Positions 1 to 7,618 of a DNA stretch of 64,000 nt are shown here, piece by piece. The stretch's first letter is position 1, and every line of letters begins with the position of its first letter. Source of the DNA: Leucobacter exalbidus. GTDB taxonomy: Bacteria; Actinomycetota; Actinomycetes; Actinomycetales; Microbacteriaceae. The stretch is taken from contig NZ_JAFIDA010000001.1 of the NCBI RefSeq assembly GCF_017834145.1, positions 1,612,001-1,676,000 of the forward strand, given 5' to 3'. The notes under the pieces were generated by a model. It saw only the letters and a list, made by a program, of their open reading frames with translations. It made no database searches and was not told where the DNA came from. A program made the translations under genes and the position numbers.

Positions 1-942
1 CAGGTAGTCATCGGCGGCCTGAAACGCCAGGTCGGTGCGAATGAACTCGACTATTTCGTCGGCCGATCCCAGCACATCGAGCGCGATGATCGTGTTCTTG
101 CCGTGCACTTTCTCGGTGCGCGGGGTGCGCGCCTCGGCGTACGCCCGATACTTCGCGGCTTGTTCGGGCGTCGCGCCATCGGTCGGCACAATCACCCGGG
201 CGACACTCGCGCGGGCGGCATCGCCACGCGGGCTTGCCGCACGAAACGCATCGATCTGGGCGCGCTGGGCCTCAGCAAAATCTCTGATGCCGTTTTCGGT
301 CGAGCTGATGTTGCTCACGAGCCAGTTGAGGTCGGCTGATCCGGCCCATTCGGCAGAGCGCAGCGAGCCGCCGCCGTACCAGAGCCGCTCGACAAGACCC
401 GCGCTGTGGGGTTCAACCCGGGCCGAGTCGAAGTCACCGCCAATGCCCTTATACTCGGGGATCTCGCGCAGCGGGTCGCCCGCGAGGTACTCACGCAGGC
501 GCTCGATGCGGCCGTAGGTGTAGTCCTCTTCGCGCCAACCGGCGTCATGCACACGGTCGTTGACACCGTCATCGCCGTAGCCGGGGCCGTGCACGCTCAA
601 GCCCGGCAACACGCGGCCGCCCGAGAGTACGTCAGCCGTCGCTAGATCTTCAGCCAACCGAAATGGGTTCTCAAATCCCACCGGAATCACCGCGGTGCCC
701 AACCCGATGCGCGACGTTGCCTGTGACAGCGCGCCGAACAGCACCGCGGGCGAGGGCAGGCCGTGCTGCATGTGGCGCGTGCGCACCCAGCCACTGTCGA
801 GCCCGAGCTCTTCGGCGTACCGAAACAGCTCGATGGCGTCGGCAAACCCCTGCGCGGGAGCATCCTTGTGGAAGGGGACGAGGTGAATGAAACCGAGGCT
901 GCGCAGCGGGCGCGGCCCGGGCACGGAGTTGGTGCTGGTCAT
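1..942 (-). CDS. LLM-class flavin-dependent monooxygenase (partial, C-terminus beyond window)
   Basis: The frame opens at an ATG at 942 with GGAG 7 bases upstream and stays open for 314 codons to the left edge, so the C-terminus is missing. The N-terminal half has the bacterial luciferase-like TIM-barrel pattern: LGFIHLVPF strand, YAEELGLDSGWVRTRHM, SRIGLGTAVIPVGFENP and LATADVLSGGRVLPGL. These proteins bind FMN and oxidise small organic substrates with O2; the substrate cannot be read here. It is divergent from aspS. It resembles the luciferase-like enzymes that accompany KPN_01854/Avi_7170-type transport clusters, and such a cluster lies about 29 kb away in this window, but any link is inference. 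Confidence 0.85.
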   Translation of the reverse strand, partial: MTSTNSVPGPRPLRSLGFIHLVPFHKDAPAQGFADAIELFRYAEELGLDSGWVRTRHMQHGLPSPAVLFGALSQATSRIGLGTAVIPVGFENPFRLAEDLATADVLSGGRVLPGLSVHGPGYGDDGVNDRVHDAGWREEDYTYGRIERLREYLAGDPLREIPEYKGIGGDFDSARVEPHSAGLVERLWYGGGSLRSAEWAGSADLNWLVSNISSTENGIRDFAEAQRAQIDAFRAASPRGDAARASVARVIVPTDGATPEQAAKYRAYAEARTPRTEKVHGKNTIIALDVLGSADEIVEFIRTDLAFQAADDYL

Positions 943-1073
943 GGGCTGCTCCAATGGGTGCTCAGAAAAGGACCGGGTCGATCTCACTCTAGGAGCGCCA
1001 CGCCTCGCGCGCGATCTTTCCTACTCTGTATGTCTTTCTCAGCTGCGTGCAACAATGCGGGCCCGCACGCGGC

Positions 1074-1086
1074 TAGACTGTCTGGG
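1074..1086 (+). promoter_or_regulatory. -10 box placing the aspS start at +1 (leaderless mRNA candidate)
   Basis: TAGACT at 1074-1079 ends 6 bases before the GTG start at 1086, the spacing expected when transcription begins on the start codon. There is no Shine-Dalgarno sequence before this GTG and no good -35 box. Confidence 0.4.
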
Positions 1087-2429
1087 TGACTGAGCGTGTA
1101 TTAATAAAGGACCTGGCCGCCCACGAAGACGGCATCGTACGTGTATCTGGTTGGGTCGAGAAAGTGCGCGACCAGCGGTACGTGCAGTTTGTTGTGCTGC
1201 GTGACGAGTCTGGCGCTGTCCAGCTCGTGAACGGCGGCGTGCTGCGAGAGGCAGACCCCGAGAACCCGCGGTCTGACATTCTCGTGCCCCGCACGACCAC
1301 GATTACCGAACTGACGCAGGGCACCTTCATCACCGTTGAGGGCGAACTGCAGCACAACGAGCGCGTCAAGCTCGGCGGTGTTGAGATTCAGATCGAGACT
1401 ATCGACGTAGTGACCCGCTCGCTGCCCGACAACCCCGTGGCCGGCGACTCGAACATCGATGTGCGCCTCGACTGGCGCTTCCTCGATCTGCGTCGCCCCG
1501 AGCAGAACCTCGTGTTCCGCATCCAGACGACCTTCCTCCACGCACTGCGTACCCTCTGGGTCGAGCGTGGCTTCATCGAGATCCAGACCCCCAAGCTCAT
1601 GGCTTCGGCGTCGGAGTCTCGTGCAGAGCTCTTCGAGGTCGAGTACTTCGAAGGCAAGGCGTTCCTCGCGCAGAGCCCCCAGTTCTTCAAGCAGATGGCT
1701 CAGGCTGCTGGCTTCGGCGGCATCTTCGAGGTCGGCCCCGCCTTCCGCGCCGATCACTCGTTCACCTCGCGCCACGCGACCGAGTTCACCTCGATCGATA
1801 CCGAGCTGAGCTGGATCGACTCGCACGAAGACGTTATGGAGCTGCACGAAGAGCTCATCGTTGCAGGCTTGTCGGCCGTCAAGGAAAAGCACGGCGAAGA
1901 GATCGAGAAGCTCTTCGGCATCAACCTCACGGTTCCCTCACGCCCCTTCCCCCGCATCCCCCTCGCCGAGGCGAAGGAGATCGTCAAGGAGCGCGGCTAC
2001 GAGGTGCCTCGCGCCGACGCCGACATGGATCCCGAGGGCGAGCGCCAGATCTTCGCGTACGTCAAGGAAAAGTACGATCACGATTTCGTATTCCTCACCG
2101 ACTACGCCACGTCGATTCGCCCGTTCTACCACATGCGTCACGCTGATGACCCGTCGCTGACCAACAGCTACGACCTGATCTACCGCGGCACCGAAATCTC
2201 GACGGGTGCTCAGCGCGAGCACCGCATCGAGGTGCTTGAGGAGCAGATCAAGGACAAGGGCATGGACCCGGCTGAGCTCGGCTTCTACCTCGACTTCTTC
2301 CGTTACGGCGTACCCTCACACGGTGGTTTCGGCATGGGCCTCAACCGCGTGCTGATGCTGATGCTCGAGCAGTCGTCGATCCGCGAGGTGACCTACCTGT
2401 TCCGCGGCCCCACGCGTCTGATGCCGTAA
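1086..2429 (+). CDS. aspS: Aspartyl-tRNA synthetase, archaeal-type short form (likely nondiscriminating)
   Basis: Class II aminoacyl-tRNA synthetase of 447 residues, GTG start. An N-terminal OB-fold anticodon-binding domain (about 1-115) precedes the catalytic domain. Motif 2 is seen as FRADHSFTSRHATEFTS near residue 220, and motif 3 as GGFGMGLNRVLM near the C-terminus, with the invariant Arg but Asn where many relatives have Glu. The protein lacks the roughly 100-residue GAD insertion that makes standard bacterial AspRS about 590 residues, so it belongs to the archaeal/eukaryal group. Such enzymes in bacteria are often nondiscriminating, charging both tRNA-Asp and tRNA-Asn, with the latter corrected by GatCAB. 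That property is inferred and cannot be read from this window. Confidence 0.93.
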   Translation: MTERVLIKDLAAHEDGIVRVSGWVEKVRDQRYVQFVVLRDESGAVQLVNGGVLREADPENPRSDILVPRTTTITELTQGTFITVEGELQHNERVKLGGVEIQIETIDVVTRSLPDNPVAGDSNIDVRLDWRFLDLRRPEQNLVFRIQTTFLHALRTLWVERGFIEIQTPKLMASASESRAELFEVEYFEGKAFLAQSPQFFKQMAQAAGFGGIFEVGPAFRADHSFTSRHATEFTSIDTELSWIDSHEDVMELHEELIVAGLSAVKEKHGEEIEKLFGINLTVPSRPFPRIPLAEAKEIVKERGYEVPRADADMDPEGERQIFAYVKEKYDHDFVFLTDYATSIRPFYHMRHADDPSLTNSYDLIYRGTEISTGAQREHRIEVLEEQIKDKGMDPAELGFYLDFFRYGVPSHGGFGMGLNRVLMLMLEQSSIREVTYLFRGPTRLMP

Positions 2430-2453
2430 TTTGCACGGATTCTGACCAGGATC

Positions 2454-2489
2454 AAGGTGCTTCCCGCTCACGCGGGAAGCACCTTTTTT
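2454..2489 (+). terminator. Rho-independent terminator of aspS
   Basis: A perfect 14-bp stem (2454-2467 with 2472-2485) around a TCAC loop runs straight into a T tract, 24 bases after the aspS stop. Confidence 0.93.
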
Positions 2490-2571
2490 CGTTCTCGGGC
2501 GGCGTTTAGCCACGGCTTCGCGCTCATCGCAGCCTCATCGGACCGTCACTGCAGCGCGACCATCACGTGAG

Positions 2572-2661
2572 GCATAAAAAATATGCAATACTGATTGCAG
2601 GGGAAAATTTAGACGGGGTGTATTTCTAACCGGGCACTCAGCCCGGGGATAGAATATGCAA
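2572..2661 (+). promoter_or_regulatory. Upstream control region of the polysaccharide plus-strand genes
   Basis: The 335-base gap 2430-2764 holds the aspS terminator and then an A+T-rich stretch. It contains an inverted repeat GCATA-N5-TATGC (2572-2586), a second copy of the 9-mer AATATGCAA (2580-2588 and 2653-2661), a small hairpin CCGGGC-N5-GCCCGG (2630-2646) and a good -10 match TAGAAT (2650-2655) without a clear -35. About 110 untranslated bases follow before the gene at 2765. I see no gene in the gap. Confidence 0.35.
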
Positions 2662-2764
2662 ATTTCTTCTGCGCTGCCATCGGGCGCACGTCTTCACCGC
2701 AACGGGGGTTCGTGGGGTTGTCTCGCCAGCACCGGTGCACTTCTTGAACACCTGGGAGTAGTCG

Positions 2765-4204
2765 ATGGGCAAACCTGCAGCGGTCTGGGAACAGCGGTAC
2801 GCGCGTCGCCTATTCATGTCTGACACCGCAATCGTCATTGTCTCGGTGGTCGCCGCGCAGCTGCTGCGTTATGGCGTGAACCCGGCCGAGCTTGAGCTAC
2901 TTCCGACCGACCGTTCTCAGCTGCAGGTGAGCTATACACTCATCACGGTCGCCCTGATCATCTGCTGGCTATTAGGCCTCACGATGTCGGGGTCGCGCTC
3001 TAAAAAGATCACGGGCATCGGTTCAATCGAGTACAAAACTGTCATCACTGCCACCCTCGCGGTTTTTGGTGTCCTCGCGATTGTCGCCTTCGCGCTTCGC
3101 TCGCAAATCGGTCGCGGTTACGTGCTCATCGCGCTGCCCGTCGGGCTGGCCCTGCTGCTGCTGTCGCGGTGGTTATGGCGCAAACAGCTGCACCACGGCC
3201 GCGATCATCACAGACATATCTATCGCACCCTGATCATCGGTGACCGCGCCAAAAGTGCGCTGGTGGCGAGTGAGATTTCACGCACCCGCTACGCCGGGTT
3301 TGGCATGGTGGGAGCGATCACCGAGGAAGGCTCGCAGACCGAACTGCTCCCGGGGCTACCCGTGGTGGGCGATTACACCCAATTGGTCGAGGCTGTTGAC
3401 CGATATCGCGCCGACGTCATCATTTTGACGAGCGCCGATGCGCTCACCCCGCAGCGACTGCGCGAGGTGAGTTGGCAGCTTGAACACCGTGACGTCGCGC
3501 TCATCGTCTCGGTTGCGCTCACCGGCATCGCCGGCCCCCGCATTCACACGCGCCCCGTCTCGGGTCTACCGCTCGTACACGTCGAGTTTCCTGAATTCAC
3601 CGGGCGGAAATACTTCACGAAGCGTCTCTTCGACCTCGTCTGCTCACTCATTTTGCTCGTGGCGACGAGCCCCATCATGCTGGTTACCGCCCTCATGATT
3701 CGCCTCGACAGCCCCGGCCCCGTGATCTTTAAACAAGAGCGCGTAGGCATCGGCGGGGTGCCATTCACGATGTTTAAGTTTCGGTCAATGTATGTCGATG
3801 CTGAGGCTCGCCGTGCCGAGGTGATGCGAGACGCAGAGCACACCGATGGCCTCTTCAAAATGAAGAACGACCCCCGGGTCACCCGGGTGGGCGCGGTGCT
3901 GCGCAAGTACAGCATTGATGAGCTGCCCCAGTTCGTGAACGTGCTGCTGGGCAAAATGTCACTGGTGGGCCCTCGCCCGCCGCTGCCTTCTGAGGTGCAG
4001 CAGTATGACGCTTGGGTGCACCGCCGGCTGCTCGTGAAGCCGGGCATCACCGGCCCGTGGCAGGTGAGCGGTCGCAGCGACCTGTCGTGGGATGAGAGCA
4101 TCAGGCTTGACATGTATTACGTCGAGAACTGGTCACTCGTTGATGACTTCTTGATTCTGATGCGTACCGTGCGCACCGTGGTTGCCCCGCAGGGCGCATA
4201 CTAA
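2765..4204 (+). CDS. Undecaprenyl-phosphate sugar-phosphate transferase (exopolysaccharide priming enzyme)
   Basis: A 479-residue polyprenyl glycosylphosphotransferase of the WbaP/CpsE type. It moves a sugar-1-phosphate from a nucleotide sugar to undecaprenyl phosphate and so starts each repeat unit. The N-terminal half has several membrane segments (about 20-40, 60-80, 100-120, 125-145) and a Rossmann-like middle region. The C-terminal catalytic domain (about 280-479) starts at the membrane segment after KRLFDLVCS and shows SPGPVIFKQERVG, FKFRSM, KYSIDELPQ, MSLVGPRPP and KPGITGPWQVSGRS. The start ATG has GGGAG 8 bases upstream. It is first in a run of four plus-strand genes. The sugar transferred cannot be read from the sequence. 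Confidence 0.9.
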   Translation: MGKPAAVWEQRYARRLFMSDTAIVIVSVVAAQLLRYGVNPAELELLPTDRSQLQVSYTLITVALIICWLLGLTMSGSRSKKITGIGSIEYKTVITATLAVFGVLAIVAFALRSQIGRGYVLIALPVGLALLLLSRWLWRKQLHHGRDHHRHIYRTLIIGDRAKSALVASEISRTRYAGFGMVGAITEEGSQTELLPGLPVVGDYTQLVEAVDRYRADVIILTSADALTPQRLREVSWQLEHRDVALIVSVALTGIAGPRIHTRPVSGLPLVHVEFPEFTGRKYFTKRLFDLVCSLILLVATSPIMLVTALMIRLDSPGPVIFKQERVGIGGVPFTMFKFRSMYVDAEARRAEVMRDAEHTDGLFKMKNDPRVTRVGAVLRKYSIDELPQFVNVLLGKMSLVGPRPPLPSEVQQYDAWVHRRLLVKPGITGPWQVSGRSDLSWDESIRLDMYYVENWSLVDDFLILMRTVRTVVAPQGAY

Positions 4205-4228
4205 AAGAGCTGTTTCACACACCGGGGG

Positions 4229-5440
4229 ATGGTTATGGCTGGGCTGATTGCGCAGGACTGGGTCGAACCGTACGGGGGCGCCGAAAAGGTGCTCGCGGCG
4301 CTGATCGAGGTGCTGCCCGAAGCTGATCTCGCCTGCCTCTGGAACGATGACCCCCGATGGGATGCGCAGCTGCGGGTGCGCGAATCATGGTTGGCGCGCA
4401 GCCCGATGCGCGGCCGCAAAGCGTTTTCACTGCCGCTCATGAGTGCCACCTGGCGCGGGCAATGGCGTTCTGTGCAGCCCGACTGGGTGGTCACGAGTTC
4501 GTACGTCTTTGCCCACCACTTAAGCACCGTGTTTCCAGATGTGCCCCGTTTCAACTATGTGCACTCCCCCGCCCGCTACCTGTGGGCCGCCGAACACGAC
4601 CGACGCGGCAGCAACCCGCTGCTCGGCCCAGCTTCGGCCGTGCTGCGCGGCATCGATCAACGTGCCGCCTCGCACAATGGCGAGATTGCCGCGAACAGCG
4701 CATTCATTCGCGAGCGAATCCAGCGCGCTTGGGGGCGCGATGCCACCGTCATCTACCCGCCCGTCGACGTCTCCACCATCGCCAGCGAGGCCCACTGGGC
4801 CGATCGCCTCACCGCCGCTGAAGCCGACCTGTTGGAGTCGCTCCCCGAGAACGAGTTTCTACTCGCGGGCTCACGCATGGTGCCCTATAAGGGGCACGCG
4901 CAGGTGGTCGCCATGGGCGAAGCCCTTGGTGTTCCCGTCGTACTCACCGGCAGCGGCCCAGAAGAGGAGCGGCTGCGCGAACAGGCCCGTGGTTCCAGCA
5001 CTCCCGTCTTTTTCTTAGGCAAGGTCTCTGATGAGCTCTTGCGTGCCCTCTATCAGCGCGCCCTCGCGTTCGTGTTCCCCCCGGTAGAAGACTTCGGAAT
5101 TATGCCGGTGGAAGCGATGGCCGCGGGCTGCCCAGTGATCGCAAACCGGTTGGGCGGAGCCGCTGAATCGGTCGTCGACGGGGTGACCGGCGCGCTGATT
5201 GATACGGCAGACCCTAAGTCATGGGCCGCGGCGGTTGACCGCGCGACCAGTACCGACCGCTCAGCTGTACGGGCTCGTGCACTCGAGTCGACATCGCCCG
5301 GTTCAACGAACGGGTGCGGGCATGGGTCTCGCCCGGTATCGACTGTGCCGAACCCCACGACGGCAATGTGGCGACGGGAAGCGTACTGCCATGAACGCCG
5401 AATTACGCCCGACCGTGAGCGTCGTCATCCCTTGTTATAA
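4229..5440 (+). CDS. Glycosyltransferase family 4 protein with C-terminal frameshift
   Basis: GT-B fold glycosyltransferase. It has YGGAEKVLAAL near the N-terminus, YVHSPARYLW, a nucleotide-sugar half with PYKGHAQ, VLTGSGPEEERL and FFLGKV, and the EX7E-type patch FPPVEDFGIMPVEAMAAG. As read, the frame runs to 5440 (403 residues), but everything after about residue 353 looks wrong. In the frame shifted by one base at about 5288 the product continues as DIARFNERVRAWV, a normal GT4 ending, and stops at 5394, overlapping the next gene's ATG by ATGA. A single missing base near 5288 explains this, giving about 388 residues if restored. The second ATG (4235) has a better placed GGGGG than 4229. Confidence 0.8.
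   Translation: MVMAGLIAQDWVEPYGGAEKVLAALIEVLPEADLACLWNDDPRWDAQLRVRESWLARSPMRGRKAFSLPLMSATWRGQWRSVQPDWVVTSSYVFAHHLSTVFPDVPRFNYVHSPARYLWAAEHDRRGSNPLLGPASAVLRGIDQRAASHNGEIAANSAFIRERIQRAWGRDATVIYPPVDVSTIASEAHWADRLTAAEADLLESLPENEFLLAGSRMVPYKGHAQVVAMGEALGVPVVLTGSGPEEERLREQARGSSTPVFFLGKVSDELLRALYQRALAFVFPPVEDFGIMPVEAMAAGCPVIANRLGGAAESVVDGVTGALIDTADPKSWAAAVDRATSTDRSAVRARALESTSPGSTNGCGHGSRPVSTVPNPTTAMWRREAYCHERRITPDRERRHPLL
5285..5292 (+). other. Probable one-base deletion (frameshift site) in GT4 gene
   Basis: Reading GAGTCGAC as GAGTTCGAC restores a family-typical C-terminus (LEFDIARFNERV) and a stop at 5392-5394 that overlaps the downstream ATG at 5391. It may be a sequencing error or a true inactivating or phase-variable change. 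There is no long homopolymer at the site. Confidence 0.7.
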
Positions 5441-6362
5441 CGCCGCCGCGACCCTCGGCTTGCAGCTCGAGGCGCTCGCGGCTCAAATCAATCCCCCAGA
5501 GTTTGAGATCATCGTGGTTGATAATCGTTCCACCGATGACACCGCCCTCGTGGCTCGCCGCTGGGTAGAGGCCCTCCCCGTGTTACGGGTCGTGAACGCG
5601 TCTGAATTGGCGGGTGCTTCCTACGCCCGTAATGTGGGGGCAGCCGCCAGCAACGGGCAGTTCCTCATGTTCTGCGACGCCGACGATGTCGTCGGTCGGC
5701 ATTGGGTGCAGCACGGCCACCGTGATTTCTCGACAGCTGACTGCTGGACCGGTTCAGCAGTTCCCATCAGTACTTCCGAGTTTGTGTGTGGTCTACCCAC
5801 TCTTTGGGAGCGTATTGGCGATGTGGAGGAACCCGAAAACTTCGACTTCGAAGGCAACGATCACGATCTGCCCATCTTGTGCGGCGGCTGTTTTGGCATC
5901 ACGCGCGAACTGTACCTTGAAATCGGCGGCTTCGATCAGTCGTTTGGATCGGCAGGGGAAGACAACGAGCTGGCTTGGCGGCTGCGCCGGGCAGGCTACC
6001 CCCTGCCCATCTCGAGAAGCACCAAGATCGCTTACCGCATCGACGACCGTCTCCCCGTTTTGCTCAGCAAAACTCGCGCCGCTGCAATCGGCATGGTGCG
6101 ACTTTCGCGCCGCTACGACGCCAAGACGCAGTACACCCGGCTACCGTGGATCGTGCGCAACGCTGTTGGCGCCACAGTAGCATTTGCGCGGGGCTCTCTT
6201 CGAGGTGCGGCGGGGGCCGCTCTGCGTGCAGCGGCCAGGCAGCGGTGGGCTGCTTCCGCGGGCGCGGCAAGCGGCCTGTGGCAGTTTCGCCGGTCTACGC
6301 CCGCACCGCAGCTCGGTCTTGGTTTCGCCGAGGGCCGCGAGCAGCAGAAAGCTGCGACGTAA
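5391..6362 (+). CDS. Glycosyltransferase family 2 protein
   Basis: A 323-residue GT-A fold transferase. VSVVIPCYNAAATL opens the nucleotide-binding domain, VVDNRSTDDT follows, and the metal-binding DXD-type motif is CDADD near residue 100. GGFDQSFGSAGEDNELAWRLRRAG is the usual acceptor-side ED motif. The start ATG at 5391 is chosen because it overlaps the restored stop of the upstream gene. The frame is open further upstream, but that extension does not look like protein. It probably adds one sugar to the lipid-linked repeat unit at the cytoplasmic face. Confidence 0.88.
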   Translation: MNAELRPTVSVVIPCYNAAATLGLQLEALAAQINPPEFEIIVVDNRSTDDTALVARRWVEALPVLRVVNASELAGASYARNVGAAASNGQFLMFCDADDVVGRHWVQHGHRDFSTADCWTGSAVPISTSEFVCGLPTLWERIGDVEEPENFDFEGNDHDLPILCGGCFGITRELYLEIGGFDQSFGSAGEDNELAWRLRRAGYPLPISRSTKIAYRIDDRLPVLLSKTRAAAIGMVRLSRRYDAKTQYTRLPWIVRNAVGATVAFARGSLRGAAGAALRAAARQRWAASAGAASGLWQFRRSTPAPQLGLGFAEGREQQKAAT

Positions 6363-6369
6363 GCCCGTG

Positions 6370-6792
6370 ATGCAGTCATCGGAGCCCGCCCGTCGGCCCG
6401 TGGTGGCTGCCTTATTCGCACTATGCGCGATGGGAGCGCTCGGCACTGTGCTGTTACCCATTGGGTGGCAGATCAACCGTTTTGTCGTGTGGCTGTACTA
6501 TCTGGGACGCAGCCTGGGCATTCCAGACTTCGTTACGATTCCGATGTATGAGTTTGGGTTGAATGTGCTGCTCTTTGCGGCACCCGCCGCGCTCGCTTCC
6601 TTGCTATGGTCCCGCATCAAATGGTGGGGCTGGCCGCTCTTGGCACTGGGAGCGTCCTTGGCCGTCGAGATCGTGCAGCTCGTCGCGCTTCCCCGCGAGT
6701 TCTCATTCCTAGATATTGTGGCAAACACACTAGGTGCGCTCATTGGTGCCGTGGCGCTTATCCGTCCCAGCCGCCGGGAATCTGCTCGATGA
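6370..6792 (+). CDS. VanZ-like membrane protein
   Basis: A 140-residue VanZ-family protein with four predicted membrane helices. Signature stretches are LLPIGWQINRF near the N-terminus and the pair ALGASLAVEIVQL and SFLDIVANTLGALIGA, typical of VanZ domains. VanZ-like proteins occur in teicoplanin-resistance and many surface-polymer loci; their biochemical role is not settled. The frame is open farther upstream, but the ATG at 6370, 7 bases after the previous stop, gives the family-typical N-terminus. Its 3' end overlaps the convergent gene ending at 6758 by 35 bases. Confidence 0.85.
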   Translation: MQSSEPARRPVVAALFALCAMGALGTVLLPIGWQINRFVVWLYYLGRSLGIPDFVTIPMYEFGLNVLLFAAPAALASLLWSRIKWWGWPLLALGASLAVEIVQLVALPREFSFLDIVANTLGALIGAVALIRPSRRESAR

Positions 6793-7618
6793 CGTTCCAT
6801 CGATCAGAGAGCTGATTAGCCAGGTTCCCTGGGAAGGCCCGGCTGTGAAATGCTGGTGCCCAAGTGCCTTGAGCTTTATGCTGTGCTGAGGCGCGCAGTA
6901 CGTCAGCGATGTAGCCGCCCCAGTACCCGAAAGTTGAGTTGGTCAAGATGAGTCTTGGCGATGCAGCCAGTAATGCCAGCTGGTGCAGCACGGTAGCTCC
7001 CGCGGGTGGTTCACTCACGGGCGCGATGTCAGTGAGCCACCCGAGTTTCGTGTGGCACCATTCGAGGTCATCACTCACCAGCAATATGGAAGTGATCTCG
7101 CCGGTTGCCTGCGCAGCGGCAACCGCCACACGCACGTACTCAACGACGTCGAACGAATAGTCACCGCGCCAGCGCGGCACACTGTAGTAGTCGCCGCGGC
7201 GAATATTGATTGTCAGGTCTGCGGGCGGATTGATTCGGGCGAGTTCACTAGCAAACTGCGTAGGTGTGCCAAGCAGCATCTCCGCGATAAATGCGTCGAG
7301 CTCTGCACCGGTGTAATTCAGTCCAAAGTGTTGCAGGGGGTGCTGTTCGATGCGTCGATCAGTCAGTCTCAGCTCGCTGCGAGAGATCACCAACTCTTCA
7401 AAGAGCTTGGGGAAGGCTTCCTGCCAGAGCTTTGATTTTTCAGTCTCGAGTGCGAATCGGGGCTCCCCTTTCGCCTGATGCAGGTGCGCATTCAGCCAGT
7501 AGTAGAGGAGATTACCGAGGTTTACATTTGCCGGTGTCCACAGCACTTCCCGAGGGCCCCGGCGCACAACGCTGAGCAGTGAGGCCTTGGCCTGGGAAAG
7601 CGACAGGTTGGGCATCAT
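6758..7618 (-). CDS. Alpha-1,2-fucosyltransferase-like glycosyltransferase (GT11)
   Basis: A 286-residue protein with two GT11 hallmarks: INIRRGDYY near residue 140 (the HxRRGDY-type GDP-fucose site, here with Asn-Ile before the arginines) and ILTNSTFGYWGGY near residue 225. Such enzymes transfer fucose, or a related deoxyhexose, onto galactose-type acceptors. It is the last gene of the long minus-strand polysaccharide operon and its start overlaps the exporter stop by 4 bases. No GDP-fucose synthesis genes are visible in this window, so the donor is inferred from the family only. Confidence 0.82.
   Translation of the reverse strand: MMPNLSLSQAKASLLSVVRRGPREVLWTPANVNLGNLLYYWLNAHLHQAKGEPRFALETEKSKLWQEAFPKLFEELVISRSELRLTDRRIEQHPLQHFGLNYTGAELDAFIAEMLLGTPTQFASELARINPPADLTINIRRGDYYSVPRWRGDYSFDVVEYVRVAVAAAQATGEITSILLVSDDLEWCHTKLGWLTDIAPVSEPPAGATVLHQLALLAASPRLILTNSTFGYWGGYIADVLRASAQHKAQGTWAPAFHSRAFPGNLANQLSDRWNVIEQIPGGWDG

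Noticed and set aside
1101-1892. 263-residue open frame antisense to aspS
   Set aside because: It lies wholly inside a well-supported aspS gene on the opposite strand and shows no family motifs; its openness follows from high G+C codon use.
5199-5390. N-terminal extension of the GT2 protein starting at 5199
   Set aside because: The extra 64 residues are a frame over the GT4 gene; the ATG at 5391 matches the family and the restored upstream stop.
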